From Serripes groenlandicus (lineage: Eukaryota > Mollusca > Bivalvia > Cardiida > Cardiidae), in the NCBI GenBank assembly GCA_031761405.1, contig JASEVX010000003.1, positions 110,499,543 through 110,563,542 of the forward strand: DNA of 64,000 nucleotides, given 5' to 3'. Below, piece by piece: positions 1 to 12,478 of the stretch. How positions within the stretch are numbered: position 1 is the stretch's first letter; the number at the start of each line of letters is the position of its first letter. Position numbers and translations under genes: made by a program. The notes beneath the pieces were generated by a model, which was given only the letters and a program-made list of their open reading frames with translations, was not told the DNA's origin and searched no databases.

Positions 1-278
1 GACTTAAGAATTATAAAGTCGAACGTAGCTCGAGATCATAGGTTCAACAAACGGAAAGGTTGAGTAGACACAAGGAAAAGATCTGAATGTCCAATTTGTT
101 TATAGTCTAACTTCACGGTAATAATCTGATTAAAACTAATTCGTCACACTATTCTTTAATGGTAGATATACTGCTAGAAATATGTAGATCGTGTAAGTCA
201 CTTTTCGCAATTACCAACGTAGTATCGAACGTAGTTCCAGATCATCGATTTAATGTAAAGTTCGTTACAAAAAGTGAC

Positions 279-825
279 ACCCGGCCGGGTAGCTCAGTTG
301 GTAGCGTATCTGACTTGTGATCTGTAGGTCACGGGTTCGATACCCGGTTGAGGCGAACATTCTTTCGGGCGATTTTTCCCATTGCCTCTCACCTGATTTA
401 TGTGAGAAAGTAGTCAGTGGCTTCGAAAGAATGTTGTGCAAGTACTGGTGTGGGAAAGCCAGGAAAACATGGGTAGGTGCACTGACCGCCGTGATATGAC
501 CAAAGCTGTTGAAAGCGGCGTTAAAGCGACTGAAATCCAGATGGCACAAAAAAAAAAAAATATCGAATTCGCCCTAAATGTTATTCTTTATGTTATTCAA
601 GTAAAACCAGGGTAGAACATGTATCGTTTTTTATCAATAAAGTGAACTTGAGTCGTTTTCAATTGTCCCGATGAAAGGGGTTCCTATTTAAATATACTTA
701 CCCCGTTACTGACAGGGTAGAATTTGCGATGGAAAAGTATCGAAACACTTATTTTCTTAAAATTGGAATTTCTTTTCGACAGTTGGGTATCTGGAGTTCA
801 GTCGCTTTAAACTCCAAACAAACAA
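279..825 (+). mobile_element. tRNA-derived SINE, split by a TTAA element
   Basis: A tRNA-like head begins near 283 with an A box (TAGCTCAGTTGG) and a B box (GGTTCGATACC at ~334-344). These are the internal RNA polymerase III promoter of a SINE. The body ends in the 'gccgtgatatgacc...gcggcgttaa' tail typical of this family. The tail resumes after an insertion and finishes with (AAAC)n at ~814-830. The 12-bp direct repeat ACAAAAAGTGAC at 267-278 and 826-837 is a target-site duplication, so the whole nested unit is one retroposition event. The head is degenerate and fused to SINE body, so it is not a working tRNA gene. Confidence 0.85.
525..806. mobile_element. TTAA-flanked MITE nested in the SINE tail
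   Basis: TTAA occurs at 521-524 and 807-810. Between them the ends are inverted repeats: AGCGACTGAAATCCAGAT on the left and the complement of AGCGACTGAACTCCAGAT on the right, about 18 bp with one mismatch. The insertion separates 'gcggcgTTAA' from 'TTAActcc(aaac)n' of the SINE tail, so it is younger than the SINE. A (A)13 run at 548-560 lies inside. The TTAA target suggests piggyBac- or Kolobok-type mobilisation. No coding capacity is visible. Confidence 0.8.
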
Positions 826-837
826 ACAAAAAGTGAC

Positions 838-1406
838 GTTGAGTAGACAACGAAACACTATCGGTATGTCCAAAGTCATCTACACTATCATTGTAATGCA
901 GTATACATGTTATCAACCCTTCTACTGAAGCCGATCACTTTTGAAGACATTGTTGCAAACGGACAGAATGTTTATCACGAACAAGTTCCAAACTTCACAC
1001 TATGTTTTCAACTCTGTTTTATGGATACAATTTCGAGCGCATTGTGACTAATAGAGCATAAATAGTTCACAATGAGTATTGTATTCTTCTGCTACAGTTC
1101 TTTTATCTCTATTTCATATACAGAGAGTTTTCATAGTTGGCTGGTATGATGTCCCTGTCTTCTTCAGCAGATATGTTGTATGTGGTGAAGTATTAAATAA
1201 TTTAACCATTTCCTCTTACAGCAATTCAGCAGCAGACGACTTGGAAAACATCTCTAGATGAAATATAACTTATTTCATTGATTTAATAATAGTATCATGT
1301 CAAACTAAGAAACTGTAATGAGATATGTAAGGTGTGTCAATTCGCCTGCAGCGGATGCGTCACGATACGTATATGGGCGAGCTTGTGTTACGATGCGCAT
1401 GGTCCC
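838..1406. other. Non-coding DNA, nothing recognised
   Basis: AT-rich sequence without long open frames, repeats or RNA-like structure that I can support. Confidence 0.5.
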
Positions 1407-1410
1407 TTAA

Positions 1411-1632
1411 CCCTTTCCCTCATATAGACGCTTTCTGACGCCTCTGCAGCAGACGGCTTTTAGAAAACGTAGTGACAAAAGAAGAAATTGCTCAAAACGA
1501 GCAATTTCTCCTTTTTCCACAATGTTTTCCACTTTTAGTCATAGGTTATCCATTCAATTATAGAGATTTTCTATTATTTGACAAAATATGTTTAAAGTCG
1601 TCTGCTGCAGAATTGTCGTATGAGGGAAAGGG
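1411..1632. mobile_element. Intact TTAA MITE, family 'CCCTTTCC' (reference copy)
   Basis: TTAA at 1407-1410 and 1633-1636 flanks inverted ends CCCTTTCCCTCATA and TATGAGGGAAAGGG. Subterminal 'tctgcagcagacg' and 'cgtctgctgcaga' are also inverted, and the centre is the hairpin ATTGCTCAAAACGAGCAAT. This is the best-preserved copy. Related, more decayed copies lie at about 5137-5465, 8052-8270, 16623-16842, 24525-24702, 35663-35740, 42245-42712, 47130-47340, 50600-50810, 51786-51895 and 57339-57410. Confidence 0.85.
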
Positions 1633-1636
1633 TTAA

Positions 1637-4600
1637 ATACGACATCGCTTTCCAGAGTCAAGGTGTATGTGATAACTATTTACTTTTTATTAAAGAACAT
1701 TATACAATTTATAATGAATTAAAATTAACTATTTAATTAACAATTGTGTCACGAATTTGGATTTTAAGATCAGGAACAGTAACACTTAAATGAGTTTAAC
1801 GTTTCAAGGGACCCGTGCTAGTGCAAGTCATGTTACCAACATATATAACAGGGATCTATAATATTAACATGACAAGAGAAAGTTGATGCAAGGCAACAAT
1901 GTCGCCGGAAAACACTGCATTGATTTATTTTTTAACACACATGTAGTCTTGACTTTCATTAGTCTAAACATACACATAATGTTTTCATAAGGATTAATTC
2001 CAGGATTTTTGAAATTCCACATAGATCTACAAATTTCAGGATTTCTTTTGGTCAGGATTTTGGATGTTTTGTATTTGTCAAAAAAACCAACAAATTAATA
2101 CATTTTGGGATTTAAATCTACATGCAATAAAAAGCTATTAAACCCTTTCCATGTCTGAAGCAACAATGAAAACCTTTAATCGCTTAAAACATTGAGAAAA
2201 CGGTTAAATTGCTGAAGACATGAACTTCCTCCTTTTTAATACTAATTATTTCACAAGTAGACCACACTTGTAACAATATAACAGCTAAATTTTTATCTAA
2301 ATCGTTGATGCATACAATATATGTGGCAAGTATGAAATTAATTGGGTGCGAAAGAGCAGATTTTCTTTATTTCTAAATCTATTGTTTATCAGAGTTTGTT
2401 CTTCTCTTAATTTGTTTCAACATTTAATATCACATATATTTAATCATTTAAGTGTGTAATATTAGCTATCTATCTGTAATAAGGTGTTTGAGCATTCTTT
2501 CGAAATGTCAGGCTTCATCGAGTCGTAGTGTCAGACATCGAAGAAAGTGAATAAAAAATCAGGCAAAGCTTTAGTGCATGTTTTATTCCACTGCATTCGA
2601 GAGAGAAAAGCATTTCTATATTATCTTTCTTTCTCCTACATTCGACCCATGCATTCGTTTCGTGACGTTTAAGAAAAATCAATTTGTCGTGCGACATTTT
2701 TTGTCTGCATAACCTAGTCACTTTTCTAAGTTTACATGTACTTCCGGTTACTTCGCTTTGTTTACATTTTGGCAATATGAAACTAGGTCACAAACTGAGA
2801 AAAAGGCGTTTCGACGTTCACGACCGATAAACAGGCTTATATTTGAGACATATTTTCACAAATTATTTCTTATTTTTGTTTCTGTTACCAGTTTATGTTC
2901 ATGGGAAACTATACAAGTGTGTGTGTGTCATTGTGCATATTCAGCCCATCGAATGAGAGTATGAGTGTAAGCGACGCAGGTTTTTGTTGTAAAATGTATC
3001 GCGTGCAAATCCAGCTTTTCATTGGTTATCGCACACACAGTAAGTACAGTAGTATATAGTAGCGTGTGCAAAATTTACAAATCTATGCGGGCGGTACTCG
3101 GTAGTGACGTAATCAACAGTTCTAGGTTAGAAACAGTTCATATTTTAGATATACACGAGTTAACATTATCAAATGAATTCTTCACAAATCAAGACATATT
3201 TTTGAACATGAAAATAACATTCAGTAAGTTAACATTACTATTGAAAGTAGAATTTGACGTGATTTTTATTTCAATATATCTCAATATTGACATATAGCAG
3301 TTGGTTGCAAGTCTAGCAGGGACCACATTTGTCTTCGTAAATAAGACAAAAACACTTAAATGCAAGTCAACAAAATGAAACTAAAAATACCTAAAACATC
3401 GAAATGTTTATTCCATTTTAGATGTGTCATTACTTAGTGTTTTTAAACAAACACAATTGTAATATGTTCAAAACATCTTAATGTATTTCTTTCCAATAAT
3501 TATCCCTCCTCCCATGTGATTTCCGAAAAGCTATTAAAAATAGAAGTCGCGGGCTTCTGCCCGGCGACTAATAAAACAACATATGTCTATACCAATTTAA
3601 ATAAGAGAAACATATTGATGCTGTCATTTCCCTTCGTAGGAATACAAAGAAGAAGAATATGACATTCCATGCATAATAACTAGCTTGACCAGTTATGTAA
3701 ATTAGGTATATAATGTGTATTCCTAAAATGTCAACAGACTTGCAATGACAAGAATTCCCACTTGTTCAACACTGTAACTGCATGCATAGTTTTTGACCCT
3801 ATGTTTGATCATCAATGATTTACAGTTGTAAACCAACGTTCAGTGTTATATCTTCAGAGTTGTGCTCGAATTCGAATTCAAAATATTGCACCGCAGAAGT
3901 TATATGCTTCGTAGGCTGAACATCAACCTTATTCAGGTTTAATCAAGTGCTGCACCCATTGCTTATATGTACCTCATTGTAAACTAATGCATCAAATGTC
4001 TAAGAATATTTCGATACACATAAAGCATGATTTCTACGAACATTATGTTAAAGATTTGAATAGACAATCGTAACCTAATACAACACATATATTGTGCTAA
4101 TTTAATCCCATCATTTTAAACTGATCTTAAGACTTACTCTGCGAAAGTAAATTACTGACTGATTCAGTACTGTAGTGTTATCTGGACGGTACCACTGAAA
4201 TCCCGTCTATTTTAATGTGGCATTTTGAAAAGCATACATCAATTGGCTCCCCCATTTCAAACAGAAATACAAAGTTAATTCGGGCACCAGACTACTAACA
4301 CATTTCCGCCTAAGAACATCCAATGAAAGTGGTACCAAACATCAGTCAACACAACGGAATTTTGACAAATAACATTGACAATGTAAGTGGTTTATGATCA
4401 TGATGAAATTAATATAAGCAATGTAAGAATACACTAAAACATTGTTTATATTGTTGTACCTAACAAATACTGAACTATTTGACATAAATGCCAGACTAGA
4501 TTGAGGTTAGACTATAGGTCAAATTACGCCAAATACATCCGCGGCCATTCTAATTTACCCAATAGAGTCAATAGTCCCTAAAAAAAATTTGTTTGCGTAG

Positions 4601-5136
4601 AAATTAGTGTAAACCTTCACCAGAATGCATTGTATATAGAACATTGAGTTTAAATGTTTTGTAAATGTATATAGGTAGTACTGGAAATGTTTGATTTGAT
4701 CATTATTAGTATTTTGACCTGGTTTGAAAGTGAAAGTAAAACATGTGAAAAACAAGTTTCGTCCCAACCCGATTTCGTCTTAAATGACGTTAACCATTTT
4801 CGCAGGGTGAATTCTTTCTTGCATAGTACATGACCCCCGTTTTTCTTTTGATAATTATAAAACTAAGGGGAAACGATTTTCAATGATATAGGGTGTCTAC
4901 ATGAGAAACACTTAGCAAAGGTGACATTTGAAGGTTGAAACTGGTTGATTTTCATGGAAACAAAGTCGGAACTTATTTGGTGATTTCTGACCTATATCAG
5001 AAGTTTACATGGGTCAAAGTATAACAAAAGTATACATAGGTCAGAGGATAACGTTTATAAACAATTAATCATGCTCTAACCCAAAGACAGCTTGAACTGT
5101 ATTTTAATCAATGAACTCCAATAGCTTTCGTGCTAT
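1637..5136. other. 3.5 kb non-coding, nothing recognised
   Basis: Short frames (for example around 2515-2775 and 3022-3297) have no family resemblance, no codon signal and no splice context I can support. There is a weak 'aaaccctttcc' MITE-end remnant near 2152. No tRNA, tandem repeat or long inverted repeat was noticed. Confidence 0.45.
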
Positions 5137-5465
5137 ATTCAACCCTTTCCTTCATACAATTAAGCAGCCGCAGACGACTTTGAAAACATCTAGGCGAACA
5201 CAAATATTGAAACTCCCTATAAATTGAAATATAATTATTGAAAACAGTTGAAAACATTGTAGCAAACAGAGCAATTGTTGTCGATAAGAGGTTGGATGAG
5301 TTTACTACTGTATAGGAGATGTTAATTATCCTATTCTTACATACAATAAGTCTACAACAGAGACAATTGATTACATCTAGGTAAAAATAAGGAAATATAT
5401 TTATATGAAAGTATAATTATTGAAAGAACTTGAAATAATTGTAGCGAAAAGGAAAATTTGCTCCG
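5137..5465. mobile_element. Decayed TTAA-family MITE remnants
   Basis: 'aaccctttccttcatacaatt' type ends, 'cagacgactttgaaaacatctaggc' and 'gaaaacattgtagcaaa' segments match the subterminal parts of the 1411-1632 MITE. The pattern recurs at 5334-5465, so two partial copies lie side by side. Confidence 0.55.
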
Positions 5466-6496
5466 ATGTATTTTTACATAATTGGCAATTATGGAACTGT
5501 GTTGTTATCTACACAACATGTGCAACAGGGTACAAGCTTTTTGGACTCATACCAGTGCCAATGTTACCGTCACACGGCACTTTCAGTGCTTTGATTATAT
5601 ATTGCGATGGCCTCGTGATTCTGAGTTCAAACCTCGTCCGGCTTAAACCGGAATATTCCGGGCATTGTAGTACTGACCTCTTTATTCGGCATATACCGAA
5701 TACTTCGGGCATTGTAGTATTGACATCTTTATTCTGCACTGTTCGTGATAGCAATATGTCCGTTCACCAATTGCAACCTAATGCAGGAAACGCCGTAACA
5801 TAACTGAACAACTGTTATCAGCGGTATTTCGCGTATTTCTTGGAATACTTTTGTATTAGTCCTTTCGAACGTGTTCAAATTACTATCAAATTTATTATTT
5901 ACCAAACAATTATTGTATCTGCCTTATATTAACTCCTTGGCTGCGAAAGGCAACAATGCAGATTTCGGTTCGAGCTGTTTCTACTGTAATCTGCATTGTT
6001 TGACATTGATACATTTACTTGTAACAAATTTCCTGTTGGACGAAAATGGAATGGTCCAAATTTCAACATGAAAAAGTCGATTTTGTGAAATTCAACAATA
6101 AAAGGTTTAAAGCCCAAATCGAGCGGCGTTACAACCAAATTTAACTTTTGCGTTATTATTAATGTGCGGAAAAAGACTTGCCTACGCTAAAGGATCACAA
6201 TCGATACTTCTTTATATACCTACTTGGCGAACAGTGCAAAGCCAGATCAGACTGGGCGTAAAATAAAAACCATAAGGTTAGCTTTCAAAGAGTACCGTTA
6301 TCTGGCTTCGTCGTATGAACGATTAAATGATAATTCGGATTAGGCGATGGCTCGTGTTTCTCTGAAAAACCTTTACCATTGAGACTTGGCTATATAACAG
6401 ATTTGATACGATTAATGTAGGACTAACACTTATAACACATTTGTTGTTTTTTAATCTTAGAAATATTTACGCCACCCGGGAAAAGTTGTGGAAGCC

Positions 6497-7222
6497 TATT
6501 AGGGCCATTTTGTCTTAGCAGTTTTGAATTAGGAATTTAGTCTTATGTTTAATGTCTTATTTAATACTTGTTAGCTCTTATGTTTTAGTTGGCCTATCAT
6601 ACCCATCAAACCTTTAATACAATTATACTCACTTCGTCTGCAGTTTTGTCAGAAGAGTTAGACGAAACATCAGTAGCACCACCTTCCGCCATTTTAGTTG
6701 AGTACTGTATGCCATATGGTTAATTTCCCGCCACTTTCGCTCAAAACGGATTACAACTTAGACATAAGAGCTAACAAGTAATAACTAAGACGTTATACAT
6801 AAGACGTTATTCCTAATTCGAAACTACTAGGACACAGTTAGACGAAACATCAGTAGCACCACGCTCCGCCATTTAAGTTGGATACTGCATGCCATATGGT
6901 TAGTTTCCCTCCACTTTCGCTCGCAACTGATAACAACTTAGACATAAGATATATCAAGTAATACATACGACATTAAACATAAGATGTTATTCCTAATTAA
7001 AAACTACTAAGAGACAGTTAGACAAAACATCAGTAGCACCACCTTCCGCCATTCAAGTTTGGTACTGTATGCCGTATGGTTAGTTGCCCGCCATTTCCGC
7101 TCAAAACTGATAACATCTAGAGATAAGAGCTAGCAAGCAATAAATAAGACATTATACATAAGACATTATATATAAGACGTTATTCCTAATTCAAAACGTC
7201 TAAGACAAAATGGCCCTAATAT
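6497..7222. mobile_element. Foldback element with three tandem ~180-bp core units
   Basis: The outer ends are inverted repeats: TATTAGGGCCATTTTGTC at 6497 and its complement ending at ~7222. The similarity extends ~95 bp inward ('ttttgaattaggaat', 'cttgttagctcttatg'). Between the arms, a segment starting 'agttagacgaaacatcagta' is repeated three times (about 6657-6836, 6837-7016, 7017-7208). Each unit ends with its own copy of the arm-like 'acataagagctaacaag...attcctaatt' motif. No transposase is encoded. Confidence 0.75.
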
Positions 7223-7247
7223 TCTTCCGTACTATTCGTTCTTTTTA

Positions 7248-7505
7248 TGCCCCCGGAATCACCGATTCGGTGGGCATCTAGCTTTTGACCTCTCTGTCTG
7301 TCTCTTTGTCTGTCTGTCGAAAAAAACTTTAACCTTGACCACTATTTTTGAACCATAACAGGTACGGCTACCATATCACATGTGTATTCCTTGTGACATG
7401 ACCTTTCTGTCAGTACCAACATTTTTGACCTTACGACCTTGACCTTTGACCTAGATGTTGCCATTCGGAGGCATCAGTGTTTCACAAACACATCTTGTTT
7501 TTCCA
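7248..7505. repeat. Dispersed 'gcccccggaatcacc' repeat
   Basis: It begins 'atgcccccggaatcaccgat', passes through a short 'ctgtctgtctctttgtctg' run and 'ttaaccttgacc', and ends 'tcacaaacacatcttgttt'. I recognise this organisation as a common aquatic-invertebrate dispersed repeat from general familiarity. No second full copy is present here, so the class is uncertain. Confidence 0.4.
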
Positions 7506-8051
7506 TGGAATATATTCTGTTCTAAAGTGTCAGTAGTCTCAAATGTCTCATAAGTGATTTTATTTTTCAAGCCGATTTGTTATACTTTTATGTTTTAAAA
7601 TGGTTCAAAGAAATCGAGGTCCCCACTGTTACAGGCTGTTACTGTAGTTCTAAAATCCGTTGCTGTTAGTTGTCTCCCGGTTAATAGCCCGAAGAAGTTG
7701 TCAGCTTAACTTCATTACAAAGAGTAATTAAAGGCGACTTACCAAGTATTTTCTGTATTAGAATATATCACTTAGAAGTCATCCACTTGACATGTCTTAG
7801 GACATTGCCTTACATACTGTCTGGGTTTTTGTTTGAAATAGTCATTGACCTAGCTCGGCATAATCCAATGTCAAAAAGCAATGGCATACAGTTGTATATT
7901 TCATCACCAATATATGATCTAAAAAATTTGCTTTAACTATTTTCATCCTTTTTTACAGTATTCCAATGTTATCAAATATACTTAACACGTATGTATAAAT
8001 CCTGCGTAATAAACCAGCCAGTACAAGGTTACGACATAAGCCTGGCTTTAA

Positions 8052-8270
8052 ATCTTTCCAACCTATAGACGCATTTTGACGCATCTGCAGCAGAGGACTT
8101 TTGAAATCATCGTGACAAGAGGAGAAATTGCTCAAAACGAGCAATTTCTCCTTTTGCAACAATGTTTTCAACCTTTTTCCGGTAATTATTCCATCATTTC
8201 TAGAGAGTTTCAGTATCTTGAGTAGATGTTTTCCAAGTCGTCTGCTGCAGATGTAGAGTAAGGGTACTCT
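8052..8270. mobile_element. TTAA-family MITE, decayed ends
   Basis: 'ctttccaacctatagacgc', 'gcatctgcagcagagg', the central hairpin ATTGCTCAAAACGAGCAAT and 'cgtctgctgcaga' follow the order of the reference MITE at 1411-1632. The terminal repeats are mutated on both sides. Confidence 0.7.
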
Positions 8271-8551
8271 TGTCATGACTGCAACGATTGAACCCTGGTC
8301 GCCCTGACTAGCACCGCGGCCCGTCTATGATACACATTTGACGACGAACTGTTGACTAATCATCTTATATCGGGTGCGGGAGACCGCGATAGATCCTCAG
8401 TCGGGTCATATGAACAACTTCAAATATGGAATTAATGGCTTCCCATTTGACTTGCCCCTCAGGAATGCGAGGGTAAGATATTAACTGATTCATCGGTCTG
8501 AGGATAAATATGACTGGTTGTACTTGTCATATACCCCGTAATCGTCATGAT

Positions 8552-8819
8552 ATGAGCCGTTCCACGAGAAAATTAACATTACGGACTCTGCGTAATGTAT
8601 CGGTCCAGATCAGCCTGCGCAGTCCGCGCAAGCTGATCTGGACCGACATATTCCGTCGTCTCAAGGGGATAGAGGTATAGAATAAGGATTCCTGAAACAG
8701 AAAATCCACAGAAGGCGAAAAGTGTCTGTCCGTGTTAACCTGCGCGGCATGCTTAGACGAATCCGGGTCGATACTTTAAGCAGACTCCACAATGTTTGTT
8801 TTCTCGTGGGACGGCTCAT
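8552..8819. mobile_element. TA-flanked MITE, family 'GAGCCGTT' (reference copy)
   Basis: The left end ATGAGCCGTTCCACGAGAAA and the right end TTTCTCGTGGGACGGCTCAT are inverted repeats with one mismatch. TA lies next to each end, consistent with a TA target duplication (Tc1/mariner-like mobilisation, inferred). The internal marker 'cagatcagcctgcgcagtcc' has a nearby partial palindrome 'agctgatctgg'. Further copies: ~12262-12478, 18364-18528, 26809-27027, 27405-27520 (partial), 36166-36358, 63452-63615. Confidence 0.8.
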
Positions 8820-9039
8820 ATACCAAAAATATAACTATCTGCCCATTGATCCTGACGGTTTTTTACGTCGTAGTCAATAAAGCGGCAATCCACCTTTCAT
8901 GAAACCTCTGCGTAAATAGAAGACACAGATGAGTATCTCATACTAAAATGTACTAATTCTGAGTTGTGGATGAGTATAACGAATACATATATTATATATA
9001 TACACCAACCAATATCTCCAAAAAAACTGTTTGCTTGGG

Positions 9040-9165
9040 ATGATTGTTGTGTGGAGTACTGGTGTAAAAAAGGATAGGATGCATGAGTAGGTGAACCGGC
9101 CGCCGTGATATAACTGAGAAATTGTTAAAAACGGCGTTAAACCCCAATCAATCAATCAATCAATC
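9040..9165 (+). mobile_element. SINE 3'-tail fragment with (AATC)n
   Basis: 'gtactggtgtaaaaaaggat', 'gccgccgtgatataactga' and 'aaaacggcgttaaacccc' followed by (aatc)5 match the 3' part of the SINEs elsewhere in the window. The tRNA-like head is missing. Confidence 0.65.
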
Positions 9166-10216
9166 CCCAAAACTGTAGTTCGTCCCCCATTTCCGGAGTT
9201 TGTCTCTATGTATTTCCATGAGAACCGGCTGCCTTTAGCCAAAAGCACCTAGCGTCATGGCTTTACGGTTTATGTCTACAAGATTTACGTTTGGCGCGGC
9301 TCGTCCCCTGGATTGCGGCATCCATTTGGAGGGAATTATGTGCAATTTCATTTCTCCATTTGTCAAAGTATTTTGAAAAGTCGTCTGCTTCAGAGACGTC
9401 AAGAGAGCGTCTGTATTTGGGATTATGTTTAAATGTAAGGATTGTTTGTCTAGGAAATATAAAGCTTTTACATTGAACGTGAGGATTACACATAATCGAC
9501 AAGTAAGCTTCAGAAGAACCAAAGCAAAAGACACTTAAAAAAAAAGCCAAATTTAAAACACACCTTTCCTGTCTCACGTGACATTAAACGCGGTTGTCCA
9601 ATGCCATAGTGGTATGACCAGATAACACTATTAATACTATTTTCTTCTAAACAATATTTAATCCAATCTCAACGTTATGAGAATCAATTATTTGAGTGTT
9701 CATGGTATACTTTGTTTCAGTATTTAAATATCTCTAAATATTGTGATGGATATCTTTCAAGTTCAACGTATCTAGCGAGAGTCGACGTGATGAGTTTAGT
9801 TTTCGGTTTCCATTTACGCAACTTCCTGTGCACTGTTTGTAGGCTTTCAACAGTTACTGTCCCCAGACTGGACATTAAACATAAATAAATCAAGCATATA
9901 AATAGTAACGTCTTACTGTTTATAAAAAACACACAAGGCAGTCATTGATCGCAACGAATTTCTCTTTGATTCGTGTATTGCTTTACAACGGGGATATGCC
10001 CGTCAATTGGCATAACTTCGTGTCGAATTAATTTTCTCTATTTTTCGCGTATGTTTTGGCAGGAAATGTTTTATAAAGCTAATGTAAGTAAAGCTCTCGT
10101 ATATCTATCATATCCAACGAAGGTAAGTTTTGTGTATCGAAATTCCCGCAAGTTTGTATTTCAAAATATTACCATTTAAACATTCAATGATTAGAACAGT
10201 TCACATGCATTGTCTC

Positions 10217-10464
10217 GAGGGCTTGGCGTGAAACGGTTGTAACTGAAAACCTATTTTGGAAACCCTGGTTTAGGGGCAATTTTGACCCCTTTGTAAACAA
10301 TGCAAATTTAGTTGCCATTGCTCAGAACGAGCAATGGCACCTAAATTTCCATTGTTTACCAAGAAAAATGATTTAACGCTTATAAAGACTTCATGGCGAG
10401 GTGATTAACTTGGTAAAAAAATACCAATTTTAGTAACAACTGTTTCACGCCAAGCCCTCGCTCG
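10217..10464. mobile_element. MITE with GAGGGCTTGGCG ends, empty site in unit 2
   Basis: Inverted ends CGAGGGCTTGGCGTGAAAC at 10217 and GTTTCACGCCAAGCCCTCG at ~10442-10460. The centre is the hairpin ttgctcagaacgagcaa. Unit 2 at ~17052 reads 'cattgtctgttttaaaag' without it, while unit 1 has 'gtct' on both sides (10213-10216, 10465-10468). This supports insertion with a ~4-bp duplication after the units separated. Confidence 0.75.
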
Positions 10465-11930
10465 GTCTGTTTTAAAGACAATTGATTGAGTGTTTGGTGC
10501 TGTACGCCGCTCAACATTGTTTCATGTATATCACGGTGTTTCTTGGGTAGGCTACTAGTACTTCTGGTTCATTTATCCTTACAAAGTATATCTGTCGAGG
10601 TATCTACAGGTATAAACGTGTATTGATGAACTCGAAATCAGTTTGGAAATCCTAGAAAAATATACGCTTAATGTTCTTAAAGTCTTACATGACATGTTTG
10701 GATAGTGAATAGTTTGCAGACATTCGACTTTGTTAACTATTTACTTCCAAGCATCCCGTATTTAATTTAAATAAGTATCTACATCGTCCATGTATTGAAT
10801 ACACAAACCGTTTTTTTGTAGAAAAACATATCCGCAGGTTTGCCATGTATACTTGTGCAATCAAGGTTATTTTGGAAATCCTACAAAAGTGTTCGACTAT
10901 GTTATTAAAGTTTAACACGGCATATCTGAATATAGGGATAATTCACATTTTTGAGGGCGTCCGCAGATGTTCACGCCCGAGAAAATGTGTATTTTCGCTA
11001 TTATTGCATAAAATAAGAGCAAACATCCAACATATAGTCCGCTGTAACGTTCAGTTGTACGATAACCGCCGATGAACATGACCCGATAACGATTGACACA
11101 TGTGACGTCATAAAGTAAACAAGTTATGTTTTACATATCCACGAACCATTCCTACATCAAGGTTGCCATCGCTGACTCGACACGGTCGAATTAAATAAAT
11201 GGTTTTGGATTATTTTATGCTCTTTAACTGTGAGTCTATTGCATGTCACCGATTTTATCGAGTTAAAGAAGCTAATGTTATTGTTAACCCAACAATTGCT
11301 CCTATTCTAGGGGAGATGCAGCGTCCATGTTTTGTTTACTAACGGTGCCCGGTTAATGCATATGTAAAACATCTAACCGGTCTGCAACGGCACTCACGCG
11401 CGAGAATCGCTTTGTTTATACACGTTTTCTCGCCGTTTACGCCCGTTTTTTTGCAATGTTTCTGTATCCCTTAAGCGGGCGTAAAACATAGATTTTATGC
11501 AATAATAATAAATATATTGCAGATATTAAAACTACTACTACTAACTATTTACTACCCTTTTTCTCCCGTAAATTAATAAATAAGGATATTTTTTTGTAGA
11601 GATAACTATCTGCAGGTATAAACGTATATTGATAAAATCGTAGTTATTTGGAAATCCTACAAAAATGAACGACTATAATATTACAGTTTTACACGGCATA
11701 TCTAAATAATGACTAGCATGCAGATAGTCAAACTATTAACTATTGTCTACCCCGTTTTTAATCTGATAAGTATATATATCTGTCCAGAATAAGTTAATAG
11801 AAATGTTATAGAGAAAGATATCTGCAGGTATAAAGTGTTCAGGAGCAATCGAAGTTATTTTTAAAACCCTACATAATTGTACGATCACGTTTATAGATTT
11901 CGAAAAAGCATGTCTGATTCAAACGTTATC

Positions 11931-12122
11931 CAAGGAATCCGCTGAGGTCGAGTGGTTAGCGTCGGGGATTTGAAACCGGGTGTCCCGGGTTCGATACCTA
12001 GTCGCGGCAGTACGGTCATGCTGGAGTGCCCTTGGGCAAGGCACATGTTCTATCCTAGTACTGGTTTGTTTACCCAGGGATCATGAATAAGTGAACTGGC
12101 GCCGAGATATAACTGAATGTGC
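11931..12122 (+). mobile_element. tRNA-Ser-like-headed SINE with V-type core
   Basis: The head has GTCGAGTGGTTAGCG (A-box region) and GGGTTCGATACC (B box). It is followed by 'cccttgggcaaggcac', which resembles the conserved central domain of V-SINEs, and the 'gccgagatataactgaa' tail. A matching copy sits at the same place in unit 2 (18034-18222), whereas unit 3 (~26655) has the empty site. It therefore inserted in the common ancestor of units 1 and 2. Not a functional tRNA. Confidence 0.75.
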
Positions 12123-12261
12123 ATACATTTGCACAGTTCTATAAAACGATGCACATTACGTGTCTTGATTACGTTGGCTTATTTAAAATAGATAGACAGC
12201 GTCGGAATAAAGTCAACTCAATGTAAAATGAATTTACATTCATTAGACTAGTTTGCTATTT

Positions 12262-12478
12262 GAGCCGTTCTACGAGAAAACCAACATTATGAACTCTGCA
12301 TAATGTATCGACCCAGATCAGTCTGCGCAGTCCACACATGCTAATCCGGGCCGAAACATTCCGTCTCAGGGGGATAGAGGCAAAGAATAATGATTCCTGA
12401 AACAGAAGATATAGCATGCTTAGGCTGATCCTGTTCGTTATTTTACGCAGACTCCACCAGGTTGGGTGTTCCCGTTTA
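12262..12478. mobile_element. GAGCCGTT-family MITE, partly deleted
   Basis: 'gagccgttctacgagaaaac', 'cagatcagtctgcgcag', 'ttccgtctcagggggatag' and 'cagactccaccaggttgg' follow the order of the 8552-8819 copy. The right terminus is degraded. Confidence 0.7.

Noticed and set aside
283..356. Functional tRNA gene
   Set aside because: A and B boxes are present but the cloverleaf is degenerate and the sequence continues into a SINE body with target duplication. The same applies to heads at 11940, 17690, 18040, 21510 and 25900.
1079..3297. Short frames of 60-94 codons in the first 10 kb (also 5420-5803, 9263-9577)
   Set aside because: Lengths are those expected by chance in AT-rich DNA; no family motif or splice context is visible, and several overlap each other on both strands.
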